The position numbers and the translations under genes were made by a program. Shown here piece after piece: positions 43,821 to 54,420 of a stretch of DNA of 64,000 bases. The notes beneath the pieces are model-generated. The model was not told the DNA's origin, did no database searches, and saw only the letters and a program-made list of their open reading frames with translations. The stretch lies in contig JAIWZP010000088.1 in assembly GCA_025201375.1 (NCBI GenBank), positions 1 to 64,000 of the forward strand. The letters run 5' to 3'. Position 1 is the first letter of the stretch. Every line of letters begins with the position of its first letter. This DNA comes from Gongronella butleri. Taxonomy: Eukaryota; Mucoromycota; Mucoromycetes; Mucorales; Cunninghamellaceae.

Positions 43821-44129
43821 TGATGCGCTATTGACAACACAATGACCTTGACAACATCTTTAACGGACAGAGCACAAAAAAAAAATTTTACAAACACATC
43901 CTCGGAAAAAGAATATTCTCACTGTGTTTCTTCATGCATTGATTCATTGTTATTGACTCATTGTCTCTTTTTACGCTGTCATCGCGCTTTGGTCTCATGG
44001 AAACCTTGATCCAGGGTGTCACAAGCTGGCCAATGCTAAGAATCAGACGCCACATCCTTCCAAAGCAAATCAACTTCAATTTGCCAGTTCACATACCTCC
44101 AATCTCCGAAATGTGCCTCAGCCTGTAAA

Positions 44130-44290
44130 GGCAAGATGGAAATCCAAGTGGAACGTGACTTGGCTCTACCACACGTCATTTGGGCGCGCCACATGCAAAT
44201 CAAAAAATGAAAAGACTTGCAGAAACCACAAAAATGCTTACAAGAACGTGATTGATTTGATCGTTGAAGAGCAGTGACCCGTAGCGCTTT
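44130..44290 (+). repeat. Fragment of repeat R2
   Basis: A short piece matches the middle of R2: 'catgcaaatcaaaaaatgaaaa', 'aagaacgtgattgatttgatcg' and 'ttgaagagcagtg'. The 43.82-44.13 kb stretch before it has nothing I can identify. Confidence 0.5.
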
Positions 44291-44720
44291 GTTCTTTTAT
44301 TAAGCTTTTTTTGTTAAAAATTTTGCGCTGAATAATGCAATGCACAAATATGAGTTTTTTTGGCATTTTCGGGTTCAAAAAAATTTGGGCGGGTTCGTCT
44401 TGGGCACTGGGCTATACTATAGGTTACACTTTGACGCAGATTTCATTGGCGGGCAAGCAGGCTGTAATAAATTTTCTGGAGGCACAACAGGCAGCCAAAA
44501 TCTTAAATACACGCTTTTTGGTGTTTAAAAGGCGAATGTGTACTTTTTTGCGCAGCGTAGCGCGATGCTTCAGGCATTGAAATGATAGTACGCGTTAGTT
44601 TCTGTCCACTGCGATTGAAACATAGTTGAAATCAAGCGCTTTATTTGTGTGCAAAATCCAAAACGGAAGACTTTTGTACTTTTTTACATCTTCTCGAGCA
44701 CTTTTGCCGAGGTACTCTAC
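44290..44720 (+). repeat. R1 copy D (3' part only)
   Basis: This corresponds to about 3085-3590 of copy A: 'gcttttttgttaaaaattttgcgctgaa', 'ggcattttcgggttcaaaaaaa', 'ttctggaggcacaacaggca', 'acacgctttttggtgtttaa' and 'cactgcgattgaaacat'. No gene is seen. Confidence 0.65.
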
Positions 44721-44879
44721 TGACCGATTTTTTTTTCTTGCAGGAGCCCATACTGTATTTGTGAATACTGTGTGGACAGACAGGCAGAGCCAAACGAATA
44801 TCATGACGTTTGTCAAACGAACATCGAAAATGCAAGTTTGCACAGCCATTGCACACCCACTCGCCAAGATTTCAATGCA

Positions 44880-45690
44880 ATGTCTTCAAAACACAAGCGC
44901 TTTTATCGCCTTTGATCACGGATTCATTTGAGGTGAATTGCGCGTCGATACGTTGGGCAGCTGTCGCGTACGCTGCCAAAATGGACAAGCCCCTACCCAC
45001 TTTTTGCTGGGCGTGTCCTCCGGAACTTGTTCATTGGGTCCTACAGTATGTTCGAGCTATAGGATGCTGAACACAAAAAGCCGGCGATGTCAAGTTTTTT
45101 CCCAAATCGGATCATTCAGTCCTGAGAACATTCATTTTTCATAAAATTAGGGCCAAACCAAAATCAAAACGACCCCTCAAGGCTAACTCGCCAAAAACGT
45201 GAAGCGATATCCCCAAACCACAAGCGCTTTTACCGCGTTTGGCCACCGATTCATTTGAGGCGAGTCACGTGCCGGGGCGATCAGCTGTTGCCGCAGTACG
45301 AAACAAAATGCTGCTGATCATACGACGGTATTAGCCATTTATGATACGCCTATGAAATTGGCGCTTTCTCGGAAACTCGCTCATCTGGTCCCAAATTTGG
45401 ACCAGTTGATGATAAACCCATTTCTTCATTGTTGTTACATTTTTTCGCGAATCGGGTCGCTCAGTCTCGAAAAATCTCGAAATTCGTGTTTGCTACTGAA
45501 AAGTGAAAACCAGCGCCAAATAATATTTTACGCGTTCCTCCCGATGAGCTTGACTATCTGGCTCCAAATTTATACCAGTGGATACTCAAGTCAAAACGTC
45601 GATTACAGTATTCCAAGTTTTTTTTCGCAATGCGGATCACTCAGCATTCTTGAGAAATCTTGGTACGCGTTTTTCGTTCGTGTTTCGGGA
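44880..45690 (+). repeat. Degenerate tandem repeats downstream of R1 copy D
   Basis: The stretch 'acaagcgcttttatcgcctttg...gattcatttgagg' recurs about 330 bases later (44889 and 45219). A second motif, 'ctcatctggtcccaaattt...cgaatcgggtcgctcag...gaaa', appears in three diverged forms near 45030, 45380 and 45560, and again near 60900 beside R1 copy C. The 45.7-46.1 kb stretch has no recognisable feature. Confidence 0.5.
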
Positions 45691-46099
45691 TAAAATACAT
45701 TAATTCTTGGATCAGGGGGTGGCAAAGCCATGACGACTTTGGTATTTCGGGGGGCGTGTCGCGTGTGAGCTCAAAAAAGCGGGTAGAGGTCAATGAGAGG
45801 GTTGTACTGTAGTGAAATCCCCAAAGGAGGTTGGTCCAAATCTGTTGTTCATATCCTGGACCGGGAGTGAATGGAAAGACATGGTTTTTTGAAAAGACCG
45901 TAGGCGAACCGGGGGCTGAAACTGTCCAATAGCCCGAATCTTTCAGCCCCCCGGGATGAACGCATTTTCCCGATTTTTACACAGTCCCCCTGGACAACGG
46001 GGTGTCTGTAGATTTGCTTAAAATCAATGGAACGCGTCTTGATCAGGGATAATGGACCGACCTCCAAAAAGCATATTTTCGGCAATGCGAATGTTAAAC

Positions 46100-48360
46100 A
46101 TTGCAAAGCGTGAGTTGATGACCTGTAAAACTGGTTGATTAGGCCATTTCGTGGCGTCTTGTTTTTCAACATGGAGTTGAAAACCAGAGGTGGTGGTGGG
46201 TTGAGTCGTTGTGCAGATGAATCCAAAATATCGCTACTGTACGTATTTTCACAAATTCAGCGGTTGGCTCTCGAAATATTTCGTGGATCGGGATGAAATA
46301 CAGTAGACACCACTTGATTGAAAGAGACACACTCGGACGTCATTTCTGGAATGTTTGTTTGGCCAATGCGTGTGGTGTCAAGCGCCAGATTGACACGCAT
46401 TGGTCGCGCCAGCTGCGGCGCAAGCACTGAAATGGACCAATTGGTGCAAGAGTGAACAAATGCATAAAAGCACTCAATGCGAGTTTCGGCAATTCGAGGC
46501 AGGCTCCCAAGCACACAGCCATTGCTTGGTCAAATGGACTTGGCAGCACAGCCAGCTGCAAGTGCCAATGCATCACAGATCCGGCTTAGGCAGGGACGCA
46601 AGCGGATGGCAGCAAAATAAAAAAAAATAGGATTGTGGTCGGACACCAAAGGTCCGATATGGAAATGATGTCATGGCGTCATTTCGGATCACCGACAATC
46701 CCGCTCAATGCGACAGCACCATCGCTGTGTCGCGCAGCCCTGCATATAAACCACAAGAAACGAATGACGACCGCGCAGTGCCTTTTGTGTGCGCGGACAT
46801 GTTCGCCGAGAATTATCTTTAGATTCAAAAATGAAAGAATAACAAATCCTAAATAATGACAATTCGAAAGAGTGCTTGGCCTTTTTTAGTGATAGGCCAA
46901 GCAAAGCAAAAAAAAAATTGAATGAAATGCGTCACGGGCTGTCAAGCTCAATGCCGTGGCACAATTGAATTCTGTCTTTCTGTGACACGTTGGCCCTCTC
47001 AAAGCTTAAGCGTGTCACGACAGGACACTTGGCCGTTCAGAGTAAGGCCGAAATGAAAAATGGACATTAAAGATGACAAGGGCGTGAGAAAAGAGCGCGA
47101 TCGTCATAAACCATAGCCGCGCCTCGTTTTCTAGCAATCTGTATAAATAGCCCTTTCATCCTCGTAGCTGAAATAAAGGTCCAGACCGTTTTTTAATCGT
47201 GATTCGTAGTCTTCATTTTGTTTTTTATTTTATTTTTATTTTATTTTTCTTTGACGGAGACCCCCCACTACAATGCGCGATCTTTGTACGCTTAATACAG
47301 TAAGCCGTTCAAACGTCATTACAAAATACAGTATTCAACTTCGATTTTCTCGGCACGGATTAGATAACACACAGCGCTTTCAACGTGTCGAAGGCACCTC
47401 TTTCATCTCTATCGAATGAGACGAGTTTCATCGAAGGATGGCAAATAAAACTCGTCGCAGAGAAAATCACTTTTTCATCAAATTTTTGATCGCGATTTGC
47501 TCGACAACAACGGTCTAACAAACGTGTGATTTTTATTCTACTGTAGTTGTATTAACAAACAAGGGGGCAAAGCACCTAATGGGATAACTTGCAGCGCGCT
47601 AGTATACTGTAGCTTGGTTTTGAACATTTTGCATCGGTCATTTCTCATTTGCACTCATTTCATCACCAGCCTGCTGCAGCCACTCGGCATACAAAAGTGT
47701 GCAAAATAAAAAAACTAAAAAAAATAAAGATTCCATGCAATCCACTGCCTTAATTTGGAAGTCTCAAATCTTACATTTTTGCAAAAAAGACTTGCCCAAA
47801 GTTGGCACTTTTCCTCAGTCGATCGCCGTTCATGCGTCACTCTTTGGGCCTTTTTCTTAAGTTAGGGCGGCCTGTCATTTTGCCTGCCAATAGCAAATTC
47901 TTGGAGTTACCTGTTTGGGATGCATTGATCACTCGGAGTTCGAAATTTCCCAAATTTGGCATTTTCTGAGATTGAAATGAGTGACCCCTGAGTGACCCCT
48001 GAATTTTTCAAAAGTGGTCGTAGCACTTTGGGGTTTTAAGCTTTTTTGTTGCAAATTTTTCGCTGAACTCAATGAGGCTATTTTTGAGCGGGGTCAACCA
48101 TGTGGGTGGCGAGATGAATGCAAAATAGTACAAATTAGTGGTTTTTGGTATTTTACTATTTTTGAGTCCAAAAAAAATCGGACGAGATTGTCTTGAATAC
48201 TGAGCTATACAGTAGTTTACGCCTTTACGGCTTTACGCCATAATGCAGGTTTCATTGGCGGGAGCGCAGGCTGTAAAAAAAAATTCTGGATGCACAGCAA
48301 GCCGCGAAAGGTCGAAAATCACGCTTTTCAAGGGCAAATGGTTTACTTTATGACCCTATT
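46100..48360 (+). repeat. R1 copy B, split by a solo LTR
   Basis: R1 sequence runs from about 46.1 kb to 46370, stops at the LTR, and resumes at 47273. On both sides it aligns with copies A and C, through 'tcaacttcgattttctcgg', 'actttttcatcaaatttttgatc', 'cagtcgatcgccgttcatgcgtc', 'tgatcactcggagttcgaa' and 'ttctggatgcacagcaagcc'. After 48.36 kb comes an A-rich low-complexity tract (48507-48557) and then the promoter of the Tcf25 gene. Confidence 0.8.
46371..47272 (+). mobile_element. Solo LTR of 902 bp with 5-bp target site duplication
   Basis: The element begins TGTGGTG and ends CACTACA, an imperfect 7-bp terminal inverted repeat of the TG...CA type. ATGCG flanks both ends (46366-46370 and 47273-47277); the unoccupied sequence 'ccaatgcgtgacatttgtacgc' is seen in R1 copy C near 59745. 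Inside are a TATA box (TATAAATA, 47142-47149) and AATAAA (47172-47177), as expected for the U3-R region of a plus-oriented LTR. No internal coding region is present. Confidence 0.85.
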
Positions 48361-48692
48361 GCTGCAGCCTTTCGGGCAGAGCGTAAGGCAATCGCAATGC
48401 AAGCGAAGAAATACAGTAGCAGATGGAAACTCGCTTACGTAGTGACATGGAAACATAGCTGCCAAGAGAAGGTGTCGAGCGGGTACCGGGAACCAGGTGT
48501 AAAATGCAAAAAAAAGAAAAATAAAAAAAAATAAAAAAATAAAAAAATAAAAAAATACTATAGGGCCAGCCCGCAGTAAAATCAGTGGTGGGCTGGCCAT
48601 CTCTCCGCTCCGTCAGCGGGATGCACAAAAAAGGATGAGACCGCCTCTGACTTTTTCCACTTTCTTCCCTGTTTTATTTGAAAAAAAAAAGC

Positions 48693-51112
48693 ATGTCTTC
48701 GCGCGCGCTCAGACGTTTACAGAAAGAAAAGCTTCTGCTCGACACGGTGAGCGACGATGAGGTGTCTGACACGGAGCCCGTGGCGGCCCCCGCGGTGCAG
48801 AATCTGTTCGACTTGGTAAGCAATAATGTGCTAAATTGTCCCATTTTACCAAGCTGACCCGTGTTACACTTGACCTGCCGCAGCTAAATGAAGGCGATGA
48901 CAATGACCATGACGACGATGATCAGGACGAGCATGACGATGCACCCGTGGACACCAAGCCGTCACCGCCGCTGCAGCCCGTTGCCACTTCCAAGAAGAAA
49001 AAGAAGAAAAACAAAAAGAAGGGCCTGCAGGTGACGGAGGTGGACAGCAGCATGGCGGCCGAGGCAGTGCCTGCCGGGATGGTGGTCAGCAAGAGCAAGA
49101 ACAAGAGCAAGAAGAAGGGCAAGGGCGGCAAGGGCACAGCCGTGGAAGACCTGTCGATGCAAGATCTGGACGCATTGTTAAAGGGGATGGACCAAAAAGA
49201 CAGCCAAGCAACGACGACAACGACCATGACGGACGCGACTGCAGCACGCGACGACCAACACGTGTACTCGGCGCAAGCGCAGTCGCTGTTGTCGATCCAG
49301 GCGCGATTCTTGGACGCTGAGGCTGAGATGAAGCGATTGTTTGGCTCGCGCGTTGTGAACCGCGAATCGCGTCCGTCGGGCCGTCTTTTGAAAAAGACCA
49401 AGCTGGCGACGCCCAAAGTGGATTGGCCCATGTACAACAAGCAAGGATTGTCAATGGAGCGGTACACAGCGGGAAATGATGAAAATAAGGATTTCAAGGC
49501 GGATGTCGTGGAGAACGCGTATACGTTCCAGCACGGCGGGCGGTACCAAGACAGCCAGCTGATGTACCTGGAGGCCATTGAGCGGTTCGACCCCAACGCG
49601 CTTGTGCTCCTGTCGCGACAGCATCCGTACCACATTGACACGCTGTTGCAGCTGTCCGAGATCGCCAAGCAACAAGGCGACTGGACCGTGGCAGGCGATT
49701 GTGTGGAGCGCGCGTTGTACGGAAGCGAACGCGCGTTGCACCCGCATTTTGCCCTCGGCCCAGGCACCGCACGCCTCGCTTTCCGCCGTTCGGAGAATCG
49801 CTCGTTTTACACCGCCATCGTGCGCCACATCCAGTTCCTCACGCGTCGTGGCTGCTGGCGCACCGCCTTTGAATTCAACAAGTTGCTGCTCAGCCTCGCC
49901 CCCGCAGAGGATCCCACGGGCGCCATCCTCTCTATCGACTACTACGCCCTGTGCGCGCGCGAGTACCAATACGTCACAGAATTGGCGCAGCACTGGCAGG
50001 GCAATGGTGTCATTTACCCCAAGGACATGCACGAAATGCCCAACATTGCCTTTTCCGCCGCGTACGCCTACTTTAAATTGGACCAAATGGACGACGCCAT
50101 TGATGCCCTGCAACAGGCCATTGCCCTCTTCCCTGGGGTCGCCGCTGCACTATTAGAAAAGCTGGATGCCCCCGTTCAATTGGCCTCGAGGTAACAAAAG
50201 AAAAGAAAAAGAAAAGAGTAAAATTTAACCCTTTTTTTTTCTAGACCCATGGATGACACGCTTTCGCTGTTGACGGCATTGTACGTGGACCGTGCTCACC
50301 AGCTGTGGAAGGAGCCAGAAGTTTTGTCCTGGCTGTCATCGACGGTGTCAAGTATGAGTGCAGGCGGCGCGACGGAGCAGACGGCGCTGAGCAAGCTGCC
50401 TGTGTCACGCGACAATGGCAACGACGACGAGAACGACGTGCCTTTGAACGTGTGCCGCCACATTCTGTTCCTGGACCAGCGCGAATTACTCGCATTGCTG
50501 CCGCGCACAGTCACACAGCAAAACTCACATGTCAACGATCCACTGCCACCCTCCAATTCCGAGACCGCGTACGAAATCCAAGCGTCTACGCGGCGCTCGG
50601 GCGGCTGGATGGATGAATTGCGTCGCCTGATCGGCGGCTTGCCGCCCGACATCCGCCGACCCTTTGAACAGCTTGTTCAGGCCCGCGTCGCCGCGGCCTT
50701 GCCTGCCGAACTAAATGATCGCCTTCCAGGCACATTCCCCGGTGCAGAGCATCCGGATGACGACCACCCAGACAACGACCATGATCAAGATCATCAAGAT
50801 GAGCATGCTCAAGACGCTGCCGCAGCCGACGCGTAAGATATTTGTTTCTCACAAATTCAAAAAAGGGAGCCAAATTCACATAAAATTCCATTTGTTAGGC
50901 CTGGCGACGCGCCAATGGAGCCCGATTGGAACAACCCTCAGTGGGCAGAGCTTGCTACAGCCGTCTTGCAGCAATTGGGCATCCATGAGGGCGCGAATGA
51001 TGACAATGAAGACATTCAAGAAGAGCAAATCGATCATGACGATGATTACAATTCGGACGACGAGGATATGGAGCTGCAGCGCGCCTTGGAAGAATCAAGA
51101 CGACAACAATGA
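48693..51112 (+). CDS. TCF25: Tcf25/Rqc1 family protein
   Basis: A 743-residue Tcf25/Rqc1 homologue, a part of the ribosome-associated quality control complex that helps ubiquitinate stalled nascent chains. Exons: 48693-48815, 48884-50190, 50245-50832 and 50899-51112. The N-terminus is acidic, then strongly Lys-rich (two clusters near residues 75-110), as in the family. The conserved core is clear: HPYHIDTLLQLSEIAKQQGDW, RALYGSERALHPHF, RLAFRRSENRSFY and RRGCWRTAFEFNKLLLSL. The C-terminus is Asp/His-rich and ends with a ubiquitin-interacting-motif-like ELQRALEESRRQQ. All joins keep phase. Confidence 0.94.
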
Positions 51113-51277
51113 ATGCGTCCAATAAAAAGTACTCTTTTACGTGGAGCGAAAAAAAAAGTATGATGGAAATGCAGGAAACGATTATATTTTTGACATGAAA
51201 TCAAACAACAAGAGAAAAAAAGAGAGAGCAGGGGAGTAAAGGAAAAGGAAATGAAGTAAAATGATGAAAAAAGAGGA

Positions 51278-52785
51278 CTAGCCGCCAAAGCCGACCCCAT
51301 CCGTGACGCGTCGGTGTTCGGCTTCGTGGTACGCATTGTAGTCGAGATGGACAAAGGCGCGCTCGACATTGTCTAGCAGCTCCAGGGCGTCTTGTAGAGC
51401 CTCGCCAACATCATGGGCCTCGTGCAACGGGCACTCGGGGGGTAAAATAATGTCAATTTCGACTAGCAGACGATCGCCGTTGTAATACGCGCGCACCGTG
51501 TCCACGGCCTGAATCTTGGTCGAGAAGCGATATGCCATGTATGTCAGCTGCTTCAAATCTTCGGCACTTGCCGCCTGGCCAGTGAGCCTCTTGATGTTGT
51601 CTATGAATAAATGAGGGAGGGGAGAGAAAAACGCGTTTTAGCCAAAAAAAAAAAAAAAAAAAAAAAAACGGGGTCCTTACCGAGGAGAATCGACATCCAT
51701 TCGTAAATGATGTAAATGGACAAGATGATGGCGCCCACAGGGTCAAGCCATGGCAAGTTGAACCAGATACCTATGAAAAAAAAAAAAAAATACAAAACGA
51801 AAATAAGCCATTTGCAAAAAGGAGGTTCCTTCTTCGTGTTTTCTTACCAACAATGGGGAAGAGTGTGGATGCAATGCTGAAAACGACATCGTTTTCGTGG
51901 TCGTGGGCGAGTGCGGTGACCGAGGAGCTGCCCTTGATGCGAGCACACCAGACCCACAATATGGCTTTCAGGACAATGTTGACGGCGAGCAGCGAGAGCG
52001 CGCCAATGCTCAGATCCAGGGCCTCGGCAGCGCCACCACTGAACAGGCGCTCAACAGAGGACATCAGGACCTGCGTAAACGAAGTGGTAATGATGCAAGC
52101 AAACACAATGATGCCAAGGGGCTCCATTCGCGACTTGCCCGCGGGGTATTCGTAGAAGTCCTTGTGGCGGATCACGCGGATCGTGAAAAAGATGATGGCG
52201 TTGCTGACAATGTCCAAAAAGCTCTCGAACGCGCTGGCCAGGATCGCCATGGAGCCCGAGTACAGCGCGACAACCACTTTTGACGCGAAGAGTGTCACAT
52301 TGACCAAAAACGACAAATTGATCGCGAGGTGGATGATCCACATGGGCGATTTGTTGCTGTTGGTATTGTTGTTGTTGCTGTTGGGCAGCAGTGCCGAGTG
52401 CACCGTGGCATCGTCGGCTCCTTCGGCTCCAACGCCTTCTTCCTCGTCGCGACTGGCGGTGCGACTGAGCGTGCCATAGTCCGACGGCCGCACACCCGTC
52501 TTTAACGCCTCGATCACCTGGTCCACTTGCAAGAACCGGTCGATCATCTCGTTTTGTTGCTAAAAGAGAGCATAAAAGTGTCAAGTTTAGCTGTTTTGCC
52601 GCATTTTAGGTTGAAAAAGTGGTTTTTACCTCGTAAAACTTCTTGACCTGCTTGTTGCGAATAGCGTTGACCTGCTCCTCGGGTAAGCGCAGCGAGTTAA
52701 AGTGCACGGGGGGCGGGAGCGCGGCGGCGGCCAGCGACACCAGCGCCTTTTGGCAAGGCTTGCAGTCAAAGTGGTCAGGCGCCAT
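51278..52785 (-). CDS. Cation diffusion facilitator, probably manganese type
   Basis: A 426-residue metal transporter of the CDF family, which exchanges divalent metals for protons across organelle or plasma membranes. Exons: 52785-52630, 52559-51848, 51770-51681 and 51600-51278. A hydrophilic N-terminus with a CxxC (CKPCQ) and an Asn-rich loop leads into membrane segments (LAINLSFLVNVTLFASKVVVALYS and following). The metal-site motifs read ESFLD in TM2 and DHENDV in TM5; acidic residues in place of His resemble the Mn/Fe group (MTP8-11-like) rather than zinc carriers. The C-terminal cytosolic ferredoxin-like domain includes VDTVRAYYNGDRLLVEIDI. Substrate choice is an inference from those motifs. 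The 52.8-53.2 kb gap shows no gene. Confidence 0.92.
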
Positions 52786-53212
52786 ACTGCAAACGTGTAA
52801 AAAGGAAGAAAGAGGGAAAAAAAAAAAAAAAAAAAAGTCGAAACAATTCAGTAGTCAATGCTGAATTACCTAAAAACGGTGCTCCCTTTTTGCTTTGTTG
52901 AATTGTTTGCCCCCCGACCCAGCCATTGCAAGCCTGACTGCCCAAAACAGGCTTATCTTGGCTCCCTTTCCAGGATTTCTGGGGCTGCGAGCGCGGCATT
53001 TTTCCAGTCAAGCTGTTTTCCAAGCGCCGATGCTTATTTTTTTTAATGGGTGCTCAGTATGTTATTAATTCATGACGTTTTCTTTAAAATCATCCAAAAA
53101 AATAAAAGGGGGGGCATAAAGCCTCTCTCATACACGTCAGAGAAGGGGGGTATACATTTGACACACTCAGAAAAAAAAAAACGTGCGACATCGTTTTCTG
53201 GGCAAGTCATCA

Positions 53213-53965
53213 TCAACAATGCGTTCGTTTTGGGAAAGTGCGGAAAGCAGCAGGCAAGTCGGCGACCCAGCGCGTGATGGGGATCTTGTGCCACCAATGC
53301 ATGGTTGTCGCTCTTGATTGCCACAGCCAATCAAGATGCAGATGCAATTGTCGCGGCTGCAGCCACCGCTCGCCAGGCCGAGCCTTGAGAACAGAGGGCG
53401 GTGTGCGCTGTGTCAGATACACGAGCTGCGGCGCCCTTTTTGCACTCGTACGCGTCACACATGCGCTCCCGACGCGCTTGATCTGGATCGGTGTCGACCG
53501 CGGCAGCACATTAGGCACGAGGCACGCGTCGTGCGCCTCGTAGCGGAGCGCATGGCGCCCAAACAAGCGAAAAAACGCATTTGCGCGATTTTGGTCCTTG
53601 CACGCCGTCCACATTGGTGCATCATCGCGGTCCGATTCCTGCAGCGTGTCAATGAGTGCGACGCGGCAGAGCAATGGCTGGCGCAGCAGGGCTGATGTAT
53701 AGAAACGGCAAAAAAAGGGAGCGTTGCGGCGGCTGGGCGCAAACAGGCATTGCCCGTCGCCGTGCACCTTGACGAGCTCCATGTCCACGCAGTATTTCCA
53801 CCGCGACTCCTGTTCAACATAAACGCGAAGGCTAAGGTCACCCATTTGTAAACGACGGACCAACTCGTGCACCACAATGGCCACGCTTGCCCATGGAATC
53901 AGGTTGCTGGACGGCACATGCGTTAAGATCTGATCGATCAATTCATTTGGCAGTCCTCTCGTCAT
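53213..53965 (-). CDS. F-box-like protein, single exon
   Basis: A 250-residue frame opening with an F-box-like helix pair (GLPNELIDQILTHVPSSNLIPWASVAIVVHELVRRL). The rest is Arg- and Trp-containing (HLHLDWLWQSRATTMHWWHKIP) with no recognised substrate-binding repeat. F-box proteins link targets to SCF ubiquitin ligases; that role is inferred from the first 40 residues only. No intron is needed. The window holds a second, broken relative of this N-terminus at 12994. Confidence 0.65.
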   Translation of the reverse strand: MTRGLPNELIDQILTHVPSSNLIPWASVAIVVHELVRRLQMGDLSLRVYVEQESRWKYCVDMELVKVHGDGQCLFAPSRRNAPFFCRFYTSALLRQPLLCRVALIDTLQESDRDDAPMWTACKDQNRANAFFRLFGRHALRYEAHDACLVPNVLPRSTPIQIKRVGSACVTRTSAKRAPQLVYLTQRTPPSVLKARPGERWLQPRQLHLHLDWLWQSRATTMHWWHKIPITRWVADLPAAFRTFPKRTHC

Positions 53966-54420
53966 TCGCCCGCGCCGTCAAAATAAAAAGACAAGGAAAA
54001 AAAGGAAAATCTCTTGTGGGAAAAGCAAAAAGGAAGAAAAAGAGAAAAATGATCAAAAAAAGGGGAACACAAACACAAGACAAGCTTTTTTAAATTCCCA
54101 CACACCATGCACACCCCTCTCAACATTGTGTGTAAGCGTGATCAGACCGCGTCGCACAAAAGTCACGGACGTGGGTGCCATTGCATCAAAAAAAAAAAAA
54201 AATTGGAAAAAATCACCCTTTTTTATTCAAAAGGGAAAGAAAATAAAGAAAAAGAAGGGAGGATATGATCGACGAATGGAAGAAGATGGATGCAAAAAAA
54301 AAAAAGTTGAAGAAGAGAAGGAATAAGGAATGAGATGGGGGGTAAAAGGACATTTGGTGAGGAAGAGAAAGAAAGAGAAAAAAAAAAGAGCAAGGGGGAG
54401 AGGAAAAAGAAAGAAAAAGA
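53966..54420. other. Purine-rich intergenic stretch
   Basis: About 450 bases between two minus-strand genes. From 54190 the plus strand is almost all A and G. It contains the 3' end of the F-box/WD40 gene and the upstream region of the F-box gene. No gene is supported; frames here are low-complexity. Confidence 0.6.

Noticed and set aside
48922..49767. 281-codon minus-strand frame opposite Tcf25
   Set aside because: It is antisense to a firmly identified gene, and its composition reflects the Lys/Asp codons on the other strand.
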